Source: Gammaproteobacteria bacterium (GTDB lineage Bacteria > Pseudomonadota > Gammaproteobacteria > Enterobacterales > Kangiellaceae). From it: a stretch of 46,890 nucleotides of DNA. Positions 1-8,051 of this stretch are shown piece after piece. The notes beneath the pieces were generated by a model. That model was not told the origin of the DNA. It did no database searches and saw nothing but the letters and a program-made list of their open reading frames with translations. Location: assembly GCA_013373375.1 (NCBI GenBank), contig JABXHY010000059.1, forward strand, positions 1-46,890, given 5' to 3'. The position numbers were made by a program, and so were the translations under genes. How positions within the stretch are numbered: position 1 is the stretch's first letter; each line of letters starts with the position of its first letter.

Positions 1-28
1 AGCTGCGCCGGTTATTGAGGGGTTATGC
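1..28 (+). other. Partial integron attC-like site (3' end)
   Basis: The window opens inside a sequence ending in GTTATGC (22-28), which fits the attC R' core GTTRRRY. An L'-like TTATTGA lies just before it. The layout resembles the 3' end of Vibrio-type attC sites, and the next gene starts 16 bases further on, the usual cassette distance. Only the last part of the site is inside the window, so folding cannot be judged. Confidence 0.45.
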
Positions 29-44
29 ATAAGTTGGAGTAAGG

Positions 45-368
45 ATGCCTGAAGTAATATTTTTTATATTTTTCTTTGTTGTACTCGCGTGGGTACTTTT
101 TGTGTTTTTCACAAAAAAGGGTAAAGGGATTATGTTTGGCGGAAAAATCATCAAAACATACGATGGTGTTTCAGCCAAAAGGAAAATTTTCTCTAATAAA
201 GTAAAGGTACATGCAGTAGACGGCGGCTCAGTTAGGTTTGTCGGCTTGGAAATTTCGGCGTCCTCTATCGGAAGCTACCAAATGATTCCGGTTACCTTTC
301 CTGCCAATGAAGCACGTCAACTAGCAGCGTTGCTCATCGAAGCAGCTGAGTACCAAGAAAATGCATAA
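45..368 (+). CDS. Small single-pass membrane protein of unknown function, probable gene-cassette product
   Basis: Encodes 107 residues. Residues about 4-23 form one strongly hydrophobic segment (IFFIFFFVVLAWVLFVFF), followed by a basic KKGKG stretch, so the N-terminus is probably outside and the roughly 80-residue soluble part cytoplasmic. I do not recognise the soluble domain. The ATG follows a good Shine-Dalgarno (GGAGTAAGG, 36-44). The stop codon lies inside GCATAAC (363-369), which together with GTTATGC at 22-28 frames the gene as an integron-style cassette. No integrase gene is visible in the window. Function unknown. Confidence 0.7.
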   Translation: MPEVIFFIFFFVVLAWVLFVFFTKKGKGIMFGGKIIKTYDGVSAKRKIFSNKVKVHAVDGGSVRFVGLEISASSIGSYQMIPVTFPANEARQLAALLIEAAEYQENA

Positions 369-484
369 CAAGCATCTGCTGGGACAAAATACGCTGCGCT
401 CATTTTGTGTCTGTCATTGCGCTCCATTTTCCCACAAAAACGCTCTCCGCAGTATGTGCAGGTGAGCAAGGCATTAGTAGCCCC
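363..484 (+). other. attC-like site downstream of the first cassette gene
   Basis: Begins with GCATAACAAG, matching the attC R'' core RYYYAAC at all but one position and overlapping the stop codon of the preceding gene. CATCTGC (373-379) can pair with GCAGGTG (about 459-465), and TGGGACAAAAT near the 5' end can pair imperfectly with ATTTTCCCA further in, giving the long imperfect hairpin typical of attC. The 3' core is degenerate (GGCATTAG where GGCGTTAG would be expected). Boundaries are approximate. Confidence 0.4.
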
Positions 485-496
485 CGTAAATGACCT

Positions 497-889
497 ATGA
501 AGCTAGCTGAGATAATTGAAAAACTTTCCACGGTAAACGAGAATCTTCCGGTTAAGTGTTCCTTATATTCAATAGGTTTAACTTCTAATGTTTATACTGT
601 AGGGCAAGTCAAACGTGACTTCCCTGGTGTGGTACTTGGAGATCGTGAGCCGCATTTAAGGGAAAAAGTTTCTGGTGAATTCGCTATCGAGCTCAAGACC
701 TTTGCTGAGAGGTTTCAAGAAAATGATTTTCTCCTCGAACAAACAGTCGATATTGATGAAAAGCGGTATGAGGTACGCTATTTTAAGCTCTCTGATGTAA
801 AAGTTAATAGTGAGGCCGTGCTATTAGTGTCAGCGCTAGAAGAGTTGATTGAGTTCCGTGAGGAGTATTCGCAAGTTGAAACATTGTAA
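497..889 (+). CDS. Hypothetical protein, probable gene-cassette product
   Basis: Encodes 130 residues, soluble and acidic, with no signal peptide or membrane segment. The C-terminal third (LLVSALEELIEFREEYSQVE) looks helical. I recognise no family. The ATG at 497 directly follows the degenerate attC-like site, and no strong Shine-Dalgarno precedes it. The gene is collinear with its two neighbours and separated from each by roughly 120 bp of non-coding, hairpin-prone sequence, which is cassette-like spacing. Function unknown. Confidence 0.6.
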   Translation: MKLAEIIEKLSTVNENLPVKCSLYSIGLTSNVYTVGQVKRDFPGVVLGDREPHLREKVSGEFAIELKTFAERFQENDFLLEQTVDIDEKRYEVRYFKLSDVKVNSEAVLLVSALEELIEFREEYSQVETL

Positions 890-1000
890 AGTACTATCAA
901 ACATATCAATCCGACCTCCACCGAATTTCTCGTTTTGTATTTTTCTGCTCCGCTCGCTCAAAAAATTAATTTTGTTCCTGCGGCATGGCAGGGTGATAAA
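890..1000 (+). other. Degenerate attC-like spacer
   Basis: A few bases after the stop codon lies TATCAAACATATCAATCCGA, one base away from the TAACAA start common in attC sites. It is followed by about 90 bp of non-coding sequence of the usual cassette-spacer size. No clear GTTRRRY end is present before the next gene. The assignment rests on position and on the 5' motif only. Confidence 0.22.
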
Positions 1001-1007
1001 AGATTAA

Positions 1008-1352
1008 ATGGAAACTAATACGTATCACGAAATATGTGCTAAACCTTCATCTTTTTCTAGGCGAGAACTGGAACAGACACTCATGGCTTTGGAAAAGATT
1101 GAATCGAAAAAATTTGGCTTAGTAAGTGATTTTTTAAAATCAAAGCCCGTCGAAAAGCCCGCCTTACATCGAGGTGGCAAACAAACAGATTATTTTATCG
1201 TTCAAATTTCTACTAAAGAGGCAGAGGAAATAGTTGAAGAGTTAGGTACACTAGAAGCGCAAGCGGTAACCCTTGAAGGACATTCAACGCCCGACGCTTT
1301 GCACTACGCTTCTCTCCTAGACCGTTGGTTTAATTATGTTGAGTCTCTGTAG
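1008..1352 (+). CDS. Hypothetical protein, probable gene-cassette product
   Basis: Encodes 114 residues, soluble, with several helical charged stretches (RRELEQTLMALEKIE; KEAEEIVEELGTLEAQAV) and no signal or membrane segment. I do not recognise a domain. The ATG lies at the end of a spacer resembling a decayed attC site, and another attC-like motif (TAATCAGGCCATTAAATT, from about 1368) follows shortly after the stop. Function unknown. Confidence 0.6.
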   Translation: METNTYHEICAKPSSFSRRELEQTLMALEKIESKKFGLVSDFLKSKPVEKPALHRGGKQTDYFIVQISTKEAEEIVEELGTLEAQAVTLEGHSTPDALHYASLLDRWFNYVESL

Positions 1353-1760
1353 GTGACAAATGCAATATAATCAGGCCATTAAATTCGACGTTCGTGCCTC
1401 ATGCGGCTTTTGGCAACGTCAATCAGAAAATGAAACTATGGAGATTATCTTTAAAGTTATGGTTTTCCTATATTGCTCTTTCTGGGCAAAGGAAAAGTGT
1501 GTTTAAACGACCTTTATCCAAATGGGTAAACCAACTAAAAATGCTTTTTTCGGAGGCTTTAATGGGAAGTTTAGAAACGCTTGTTTAGTAACTTATACGA
1601 GGTTAGGTGCGAAATTGATAAGTGTTAAAGGCATCAAAATGTTGAACGGCCACAAATTTGACTGAATTATTTGCCGCCTTCCGAGTTTGCTGGTAGGGCG
1701 GCAAAATGATAAAACTTGTAATAATCCAGAGTAAAGTTTAGTTCCAGTCGTTATTTTATT
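1353..1760 (+). other. Gene-poor stretch with a third attC-like start and possible gene remnant
   Basis: This 408-bp stretch starts with TAATCAGGCCATTAAATT shortly after the preceding stop, which resembles an attC 5' end (TAACAAGGCC-like) with small changes. Beyond it an open frame of 64 codons from a GTG at 1394 has no Shine-Dalgarno and no recognisable protein, and I treat it as a remnant or chance. GCCGCC (about 1674-1679) and GGCGGC (about 1697-1702) form an inverted repeat (TTTGCCGCC...GGCGGCAAA), a possible terminator for either strand. Confidence 0.3.
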
Positions 1761-2402
1761 TCAAAGGGTTTCTTTCGCACTTTTATATTCATCATTGTCC
1801 CAAAGTTCAAAATAAAGCGCCTCGAAAAAGTACTGAATGTTGCTTGCGCTCGAGATTGCGTTGTCTGGGTCATTTCTTGCCAAGCTTAGTGCTTCGTGTA
1901 ACTCGTAAACTTCATCCTGCTTGAGGAAATAATTTGCAGACTGCGTGATATGAAAGTGAGACATCTCGTGAATTAAAACGCCTAGTTTACTTTGAAAACC
2001 TTCTTCTTCTAACTCAAAGAACTCGGTTGTTAGATATATAAAGAAATGATCATTGTCTGGATAAATATAGCCTATTACTACTCCATCCATGTAATTTTCA
2101 TACTCCGATGTTACGGTACACTGAAAAGATGGTAGTGCGAGGAAATCTTTAAGACTTGTGTAAAGATCAACCGCTTTTGAAACTTTATCACTACTATTTA
2201 TGCCTAACAGATCCATCATGCCAAAACTCACGCTGTCCTCACGATTTTTGTCTTTCAAAACTTTCAATGTTTTTTCTAAGGCATTTTGAGCTAAGGCTCG
2301 TAAATTCTCTACTTTTTCTTTTTTCTCGCCAAAACAGGGCACAGTAACCGCATTTAGATTTAAACTCATTAATAAGAGAGTGAGTGTCAAATATCTATTC
2401 AT
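1761..2402 (-). CDS. Secreted M35 (aspzincin)-like zinc metallopeptidase
   Basis: Encodes 213 residues with a signal peptide (about residues 1-18, MNRYLTLTLLLMSLNLNA). The zinc motif HEMSH is at 145-149, preceded by GVLI. About 14 residues later comes KQDEVY (161-166), placed where aspzincins have the third ligand Asp in GTxDxxY. Then NDPDNAISSASNIQYFFE (177-194) matches the NPDKAxxxAxxxxYFxE signature of M35 lysine-specific endopeptidases. Cys23 and Cys95 could form a disulfide. The start ATG overlaps the stop of the upstream gene (TAATG), so the two are probably translationally coupled. The family call is from motifs; substrate unknown. The glycine of GTxDxxY is not conserved. Confidence 0.6.
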   Translation of the reverse strand: MNRYLTLTLLLMSLNLNAVTVPCFGEKKEKVENLRALAQNALEKTLKVLKDKNREDSVSFGMMDLLGINSSDKVSKAVDLYTSLKDFLALPSFQCTVTSEYENYMDGVVIGYIYPDNDHFFIYLTTEFFELEEEGFQSKLGVLIHEMSHFHITQSANYFLKQDEVYELHEALSLARNDPDNAISSASNIQYFFEALYFELWDNDEYKSAKETL

Positions 2403-4240
2403 TAGTATACCCTTACCATGTAGCGACAGAAGGAAGAACTTGGATTTATTGTTTGATTTACGCCGCTGTTTTTATATTTAATACGAGGTTTATGAATACT
2501 AACATAGTCTGCTACTCGAGCTTCAGGCACGCTGCCTATATCAGTAGCAGGAATTTTAAAGTTTTCGGTCTCGATTTTTTCTTTAGCGTCGACGATAGCA
2601 GCCGAGAAATGACTGGCCATTAAATAGTTATTTGTAGTAACTTCTTCAGTTGAGTTTGATACTTGGTCAATATGATAAGTAACGTCAACTCTCTTTAAGG
2701 TGACAGCAAATACGTCTAATGATGGAGGAGCATATTTGCCATCAAACACAAGCTCAAGTTTCGTCCCACTTTCAATTACGCCAGTTTTATTTCTGTCAGA
2801 TGTTCCTAACAGTGTGCGACCTGACATGTCTGGAATAATTCCACCATTAGATTTTGGCGCCCATGAGCTGTCGGGCCATTTGGCGTTATCACTATTCATC
2901 CAAGCGAATCCGACCGGTGGCTCTGCTTTTGTTGACATGGAACACAAAACCGTTCCAAGAGGGACGTCATAAAGAACCCTGGTAACAGACGTATCTGGCT
3001 TATGATCCGTCAAAGACTTATGAATATCGATGGTGTCTGCGTGGACAAAGGAGTTCAACTCGGCTACTGCGAGTTTAATTGAAAGTTGTAAATTCTCCTC
3101 TATAGTACTGGAGATATCATCGAATGAAGCGTAATCTATTTCTACTGGAATGTAAGTGTCCATTTCTTTGGTTTTTTTTAGCTTTACGTTGTGTTGCTTT
3201 TCAAAGCTTGCTGCCGGTGTTTTGCTGGCTGTGATTTTAATTTTGGTTTTGGTTTCATCGGTATATTCAATTTTGTTTTTCTCGATCAATGGTTTGAGAT
3301 AATTTGCGAATGCCTTAACGAGAGGGTCGTTTTTGTCTGAAATATCGAAGTTCTTAGGGACTTGTCGAGGTAACTTATTAAAAAACGCCGAGCCGAGACT
3401 AGGAAGTTTGCTCACTAGCTTCAGGTCATTGGTATTAATCATGGCACTCATAAAATTTGAAACTTTAGATTCAATTTTTCTCTGAGTCTCTCCAAAAATA
3501 TATTGTTTTCCGTCTACTGTAGTATTTTTGACTAAGGCATCGAGCTCTTTTTTAAGACTATCAAACTTTTCCGAGTCGAATTGCGCCATGACAACAGCAG
3601 AGGTTTGCAAGACTCCCCTGTATTGGTAGCTAATGGAAGCGCGCAGCCTCTCTTTATCAAAAAGCATTTTAATTTTTTCATACTTGGAGGGTATCAAAGT
3701 TTCCGACATGATCGAAACCGTACTTTCTTTATCACCCGAATTAATCTCATTTTTTGTTTCTGCAGAGAAAACAAGTTCGCTCTCGTTATGCTTGTCAAAG
3801 AAGTCTATTTTTACTCTTTGTGTGGGCCAAAACCTCAAATCGATGTCTGGCTTTGGTTCGTCACTAAGTTTTAATTCTCTTTGAATGTGCTCTAGAGCTA
3901 GTTTGCGTTGTTGGGCAGTATGGAGTACTAGTTTGAACTCCAATATTAAACCACCATTCTTTCCTTTGTGTTCAGCCCAGGGATAATCTATCGAATCTTT
4001 GTCTGTTTCAAATTGAAAAATAGGCTGCACAAAATATACATTGCTCTTTTTCTCCTGACCTTCACCAGTACCTTTTGCTGCTAGGCGAAATGGAATTTGA
4101 CGGTGGGGGTAGATATTTTGGATATTAAGCGCTCGAACATTGGATTCTAAGATAGGTAAGTAGTCACCCACAGGTGTTTGCGCTGATGATTTAAAAACTC
4201 CGAAAATCAAAATATATATTAAGAAAATATTTTTCATCAC
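2402..4240 (-). CDS. Secreted protein with phage-tail-collar-like C-terminal region
   Basis: Encodes 612 residues with a signal peptide (residues 1-20, cleavage after SSA). The central part is rich in charged helices and has no family I can name. From about residue 425 the sequence follows the tail-collar pattern: a DVPLGTVLC start, a PPVGFAWMN segment, then IPDMSGRTLLGTSD, which resembles PDLRGRFLLGxS in collar-domain proteins, and a late YMVRVY end. A good Shine-Dalgarno (GAGGAC) lies about 10 bases before the ATG. It is the first gene of a two-gene unit with the M35-like peptidase, sharing one base. It may be a surface or secreted structural partner, or a substrate, of that peptidase; this is inference. 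Confidence 0.5.
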   Translation of the reverse strand: MMKNIFLIYILIFGVFKSSAQTPVGDYLPILESNVRALNIQNIYPHRQIPFRLAAKGTGEGQEKKSNVYFVQPIFQFETDKDSIDYPWAEHKGKNGGLILEFKLVLHTAQQRKLALEHIQRELKLSDEPKPDIDLRFWPTQRVKIDFFDKHNESELVFSAETKNEINSGDKESTVSIMSETLIPSKYEKIKMLFDKERLRASISYQYRGVLQTSAVVMAQFDSEKFDSLKKELDALVKNTTVDGKQYIFGETQRKIESKVSNFMSAMINTNDLKLVSKLPSLGSAFFNKLPRQVPKNFDISDKNDPLVKAFANYLKPLIEKNKIEYTDETKTKIKITASKTPAASFEKQHNVKLKKTKEMDTYIPVEIDYASFDDISSTIEENLQLSIKLAVAELNSFVHADTIDIHKSLTDHKPDTSVTRVLYDVPLGTVLCSMSTKAEPPVGFAWMNSDNAKWPDSSWAPKSNGGIIPDMSGRTLLGTSDRNKTGVIESGTKLELVFDGKYAPPSLDVFAVTLKRVDVTYHIDQVSNSTEEVTTNNYLMASHFSAAIVDAKEKIETENFKIPATDIGSVPEARVADYVSIHKPRIKYKNSGVNQTINPSSSFCRYMVRVY

Positions 4241-4995
4241 TTGTATGTCCTCAAATTCATAAAATTAGTGAGTCACTTATTTCGGACCGCTTTAAAAATA
4301 GTTAGTTTAATTCAGATGCCTTGCGATGGGACATATCTATGGGGGATAATAGGGATAGAGCATTGATTATCAACACCTCTTAAGTAGTGTTATGATTTCT
4401 TTATTTAGCCATTTCAAATAGCAAGTGAGGCCAGTCCTTGCGGAGCAATCTCATAGCCCGGGAAAGATAACTGTAATAATGGACTTACTATAGATGGTGC
4501 GCCCACTACATTTTTTTGCTGTCAATAGTTTATGTTAGCTGATTTATGAAAGTCTAGTTTATAGTATTTTGATTGAACTTTTATTGCAAAAAGAGGTGAG
4601 AAATAATTTATTAAGTACTTCATGAGTTTAATAAATATGTAAGCGTGAGCGTTATTATGAACTACGATATACCAAATTATTTCATAGTAAGACCGAATTA
4701 TCGGGCCAAGCCTTTTACTTCCACAGTAATGACTTCGCTTGAAGAAAAAAATGGGGCAGGTCAGATGAGAAATAATATCGCATGTAATATGGTGGGTATA
4801 TGCGATACTTAAAAATTAAAAAATATGGATTGCAGAGGAACATAAAATGATTTTTCAGGCTAATTGAGTAATCTGTTTCACTCGATGAATCGATTCATAA
4901 AATTACTAACTTACAGCCAGCTTGCATTGCAGTCATTCATGGTAACGTTAGTGCATAAAAACAATGTCAGCATATAGAAATATTTAGGAGACAAC
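4241..4995. other. 755-bp AT-rich gap without a confident gene
   Basis: No open frame in this gap reads like a conserved protein. A 51-codon frame (4657-4812, + strand, starting MNYDIPNYF, ending GICDT) has no convincing Shine-Dalgarno and I leave it as unproven. The left part must contain the promoter of the minus-strand gene ending at 4240 and the right part that of the plus-strand cluster starting at 4996. GTAACGTTAGTGCAT (about 4942-4956) recalls an attC 3' end but has no partner. I see no tRNA or CRISPR. Confidence 0.5.
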
Positions 4996-5316
4996 TTGAT
5001 TAGCGTTGTTTTGTTTGGCGTTTTTGTTCTAGTGGGTCTTGTTGTTATAATTTCGATAATAAACAAATCCCAAAGTGGTTTGAGCAAAGCCTACTGGCAA
5101 AATGTTTTTGTATCCGGTTTATTGTCTAGCTTTTCTTTTGGCTTTCTTGCTTGGTATAACTTGTTCTCTTATGCCTTTGTTGTCTTTATCTTATTGATAT
5201 TTGTTCGAGAGTTATCAAAATATTTATTCAATTCAAAATACGGTTCTGTCATTCTTGGTATTATATGTGGCTTATGGTTATCATTGCCTATCGGTACATA
5301 CTTTTGGGTAGAGTAA
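4996..5316 (+). CDS. Small multi-pass membrane protein of unknown function
   Basis: Encodes 106 residues, largely hydrophobic. Three or four membrane segments are apparent (about 3-22, 38-58, 60-72, 86-104). The start is a TTG at 4996, supported by an AGGAG (4986-4990) five bases upstream; no ATG lies nearby in frame. I recognise no family. It opens a plus-strand run of small genes that continues to 9363. Confidence 0.55.
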   Translation: MISVVLFGVFVLVGLVVIISIINKSQSGLSKAYWQNVFVSGLLSSFSFGFLAWYNLFSYAFVVFILLIFVRELSKYLFNSKYGSVILGIICGLWLSLPIGTYFWVE

Positions 5317-5400
5317 TAGGTATAGAATCAAGCAGTGCTTTAACTAGTAGTTGTAACTTTAAAATTCCACTGTGTAATGCGTCAGGCATACAAGGACTCC

Positions 5401-5892
5401 ATGCTGAATCTTAATATAGACAAAATAAATGACACAGTTCCTTTGGAAGTGATCGAAGAGAGTGAATTTATTTCACGATTCATTGGTAGATGTGCTCCTG
5501 AAGAAGTATTTGAGCGACAAGGCGATAAGCACGAAGACTATGACATAGCATTATCGGAGAGTATAGATTCCTACTTAGAACAAGTATTTGCAAGAGGTTC
5601 TGGCTCAGAGGTGTGGGTTCAATCTGAACAATGCAATGGTGATGGCATTAGTGCAATTTCTTTCACAGCGGCTGCAGATTTTAAAGAAAATCATTTACTG
5701 GGCTTGTTAGCTCTTTTAAATGGTAAGTTTGAACTGTTTTCAATACTTTGTAGATTTTATGAAGACTTTGAGGATGGGGCGGACATCGGAAGTATAGGAA
5801 TATTTAAAGGACAAGTTTTGATTTCTGAAGGAATCATTAAACAAATGCCCAACCAGAAAATACACCTGAATAAAAACTGTCGCTTGATTTAA
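5401..5892 (+). CDS. Hypothetical soluble protein
   Basis: Encodes 163 residues from the ATG at 5401 (MLNLNIDKIND), chosen because AAGGA (5392-5396) precedes it; an ATG at 5377 in the same frame has no ribosome site. The protein is acidic in its first half (EEVFERQGDKHEDYD) and has a hydrophobic stretch (LLGLLALLNGKFELFSILC) too polar overall to be a sure membrane helix. No recognised family. The next gene starts 16 bases after the stop, suggesting co-transcription. Function unknown. Confidence 0.55.
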   Translation: MLNLNIDKINDTVPLEVIEESEFISRFIGRCAPEEVFERQGDKHEDYDIALSESIDSYLEQVFARGSGSEVWVQSEQCNGDGISAISFTAAADFKENHLLGLLALLNGKFELFSILCRFYEDFEDGADIGSIGIFKGQVLISEGIIKQMPNQKIHLNKNCRLI

Positions 5893-5908
5893 GCGTTAAG
5901 GATAAGAA

Positions 5909-6325
5909 ATGCTAAAGTACGTTTTTCTTTTATTTCCATCGCTGGCTTTTGCGAGTCAAGACTTTGAAGAAAGGCCTTATCCGCCAGGCGAATGGCCTCT
6001 ATTGAGTCATATAAAAGTAGGTGATTGTCTAAAGAGCCCTAATGACAAATCTTCGCCGTTTATATTAAAAGGCAAAACTACCTTAAAGGGTCAGTTTTGG
6101 GTTAATACAGCGGGTGGGTATCAGTTTGTTAATCCTAGAGTGAAAAAAGGTATTGACTCACTCACTCTTTACATAGAAAAAGCTCATCCGACTAATATAT
6201 TCACAGGCTGTGCATGTACAAAGTATATCGACTTCGAGGTTAAGGCTAAAGTTAACCAATATAAAAAGCTATATGTTGTTATCGATGATCTTGTTTGGCA
6301 TGAAATTAATATTCCTAAACAGTGA
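5909..6325 (+). CDS. Secreted hypothetical protein
   Basis: Encodes 138 residues with a short signal peptide (MLKYVFLLFPSLAFA, cleavage near residue 15-16). The mature protein is basic and beta-rich in appearance, with a CxC pair (TGCACTKY) and one earlier cysteine (VGDCLKSP). A Shine-Dalgarno-like AAGGAT precedes the ATG. No family recognised. Its position 16 bases after the previous gene suggests one transcript. Confidence 0.55.
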   Translation: MLKYVFLLFPSLAFASQDFEERPYPPGEWPLLSHIKVGDCLKSPNDKSSPFILKGKTTLKGQFWVNTAGGYQFVNPRVKKGIDSLTLYIEKAHPTNIFTGCACTKYIDFEVKAKVNQYKKLYVVIDDLVWHEINIPKQ

Positions 6326-6403
6326 ATGTCAACTTTATGACATTTCATAAGGTGACTAAAAGACAGAGATTTGTTGTCAGTTACAGGGGCAGTTATAACT
6401 AAT

Positions 6404-6751
6404 ATGAACCAGAATAAATCTTTAGCTTGGTATCAATACCCAGAACCGGAAGGTACTCACTATTATACAGAGGAATTAAAAGATCCTGCTAAAGTTGAAG
6501 AACTTTTTGATTATTGCCAAATATTATTGGCAACGATTTCACCAGCAGGCTGGAAATATTTAATTGAACAGCACTCGATAGAGGGATTACTTATAATAAA
6601 TGATAAAAGTGGGTGGTTAGCAAACGATTCTCCTGATGAGGCAAAAGAGTATTTGATTTATGAGTGCTTAATCAGTGGCTACAATCCTGAGTCAGATGAA
6701 TTTGGTGTGTACGATGAACTGTCAGGTGTATTTAATCGCACTAAGTCGTAA
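6404..6751 (+). CDS. Hypothetical acidic soluble protein
   Basis: Encodes 115 residues from the ATG at 6404 (MNQNKSLAWYQYPEPEG). The frame stays open upstream to a TTG at 6371 but that extension (LSVTGAVITN) has no ribosome site and is probably not translated. The protein is acidic, with a tryptophan- and tyrosine-rich N-terminus and no signal or membrane segment. Size and acidity resemble many immunity-type proteins, but no toxin gene is adjacent and I do not assign that role. Confidence 0.5.
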   Translation: MNQNKSLAWYQYPEPEGTHYYTEELKDPAKVEELFDYCQILLATISPAGWKYLIEQHSIEGLLIINDKSGWLANDSPDEAKEYLIYECLISGYNPESDEFGVYDELSGVFNRTKS

Positions 6752-6804
6752 ATATAATCGTGGAAAAAATAACGTCTATAAGCTTTTAAGCGGGCATTAA
6801 CATT

Positions 6805-7117
6805 ATGAAAATACCTATTATTATCATTTTATCGACTGGGATTGTTATTTTGATATTCCTATTAATAAGTCTTTTCGTTGCAGATGATGTTACTGGGAGA
6901 GAGCAAAGCCACTGATGTAGAGTACTCTGATATAACGTTACCTGTTAAAGCTAGTAGTGAGGCTAAAAAAGATACGGAGTTTGAATGTCAGTGTATAGTC
7001 GATAAGGAACTAGAAGCTGAATATGGGAAAGTATGGACTTATGGATGTGATAAAAATGAGTTCGAAAGCCATCAAATGAACACAAATAAAAAGTGTCCTG
7101 ATACAATCGAGTTTTAG
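6805..7117 (+). pseudogene. Small membrane-anchored or secreted protein, apparently frameshifted
   Basis: An ATG at 6805 opens a frame coding for an N-terminal hydrophobic anchor (MKIPIIIILSTGIVILIFLL), which stops at 6913-6915. The next frame is open across the same place (6878-7117) and codes for a soluble, cysteine-containing domain (ECQCIVDKE; YGCDKNE; KKCPD) that lacks its own good start (TTG at 6878, ATG at 6884, no Shine-Dalgarno). The simplest reading is one gene with a membrane anchor plus four-cysteine domain, broken by a one-base shift near the GGGAGAGAG run at about 6896-6904. Two separate genes or a sequencing error are possible. Confidence 0.45.
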
Positions 7118-7144
7118 GCTCTTATTAGAGGATATGGAGCTACC

Positions 7145-7474
7145 ATGCCAATAGTTTACTGTTACACCACATTAGACTTACCAGATGCCTCGAATGAGTT
7201 AGTCGAGCAATGGAGCTCGTTATCTGGTATTTCATCGGAGGAGATGACCGTTAACTTTGTAGAACTCAATGAACAGGTCGGTAAACAGTATGACGTAATG
7301 GCACAATTGTTTTTGCCCGACCTTTGGAATGAAGCAGATATAAATCGGCTTCAAATAGGCTTGGCAGAAGCAATTTCGGAAGTGGTGAAAGTATCTATTA
7401 AAGGCGTGCATGTAATAACCCAAATAGTAACCAGTGGTACTGTCGTTGAAAATGGAAAAGTGCTAACTTGGTAA
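7145..7474 (+). CDS. Tautomerase-superfamily-like hypothetical protein
   Basis: Encodes 109 residues beginning Met-Pro, so Pro would become the N-terminal residue after Met removal, as in 4-oxalocrotonate tautomerase and MIF relatives where Pro1 is the catalytic base. The layout (short beta strand, helix, VMAQLFLPD strand, a helix with LAEAISEVVKVSIKGVHV, then a glycine-containing tail VTSGTVVENGK) is compatible with that fold. The likeness is by eye and the family call is tentative. GGATATGGAGC (7129-7139) contains the ribosome site before the ATG. Confidence 0.4.
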   Translation: MPIVYCYTTLDLPDASNELVEQWSSLSGISSEEMTVNFVELNEQVGKQYDVMAQLFLPDLWNEADINRLQIGLAEAISEVVKVSIKGVHVITQIVTSGTVVENGKVLTW

Positions 7475-7518
7475 GCAGGACAATATTATCAAAATAATAA
7501 ATTAAAGAGGAAATTAAA

Positions 7519-7986
7519 ATGGAAGATGTTTACGAGTCACCTAAATCGAATATAGAAGCGGAAAATGACGTAGATAAACGGCCAATCTTAGTTTGGATAA
7601 TTTTTATTTTTGCATGCATAGGTACGTTAGGCATTGCATCGCACTTTCTAATGGTATCGGGTGTTTTCCCGATGGACGATGTAACAGCGAATTATTATGC
7701 GAATTTGACGATTTTAGATAATGTATTAGTCGTTGTTGGCATGGTGATTGGATTTGTTGCTGCTTTGCAGTTGTTTCGTTTGAAGAAAAACGCATTACAT
7801 TTGATGTTGGTTCAGCTGGTGTTAAATGTACTGTTCACTATTTATAATTTGAATAACAGCAATTATAGAGAGTTTATGGAGGCGATAAACGCTAATATTT
7901 ACCTTGCCATTGTTCCCGGTGCAATATTTATGGTGCTTTACGTAGGATACACTTTTTATTTGTATCGAAGAGGGACCTTGAAGTAA
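7519..7986 (+). CDS. Four-pass membrane protein of unknown function
   Basis: Encodes 155 residues. An acidic N-terminal tail with the motif VYESPKS is followed by four hydrophobic segments (about 24-45, 68-86, 93-112, 130-150). A YxSPxS N-terminal motif is common in small uncharacterised bacterial membrane proteins. AAAGAGGAAA (7503-7512) gives a clear ribosome site before the ATG. Function unknown. Confidence 0.6.
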   Translation: MEDVYESPKSNIEAENDVDKRPILVWIIFIFACIGTLGIASHFLMVSGVFPMDDVTANYYANLTILDNVLVVVGMVIGFVAALQLFRLKKNALHLMLVQLVLNVLFTIYNLNNSNYREFMEAINANIYLAIVPGAIFMVLYVGYTFYLYRRGTLK

Positions 7987-8051
7987 TGAGTCGATATCTG
8001 TTCAGTAAGTAATTCAATTAGTTCTGATTTTTTGAAGGAAGCTAAAACTGT

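Noticed and set aside
1394-1588. 64-codon open frame from GTG
   Set aside because: No ribosome site, basic low-complexity product, no recognised domain; more likely a remnant in a cassette spacer.
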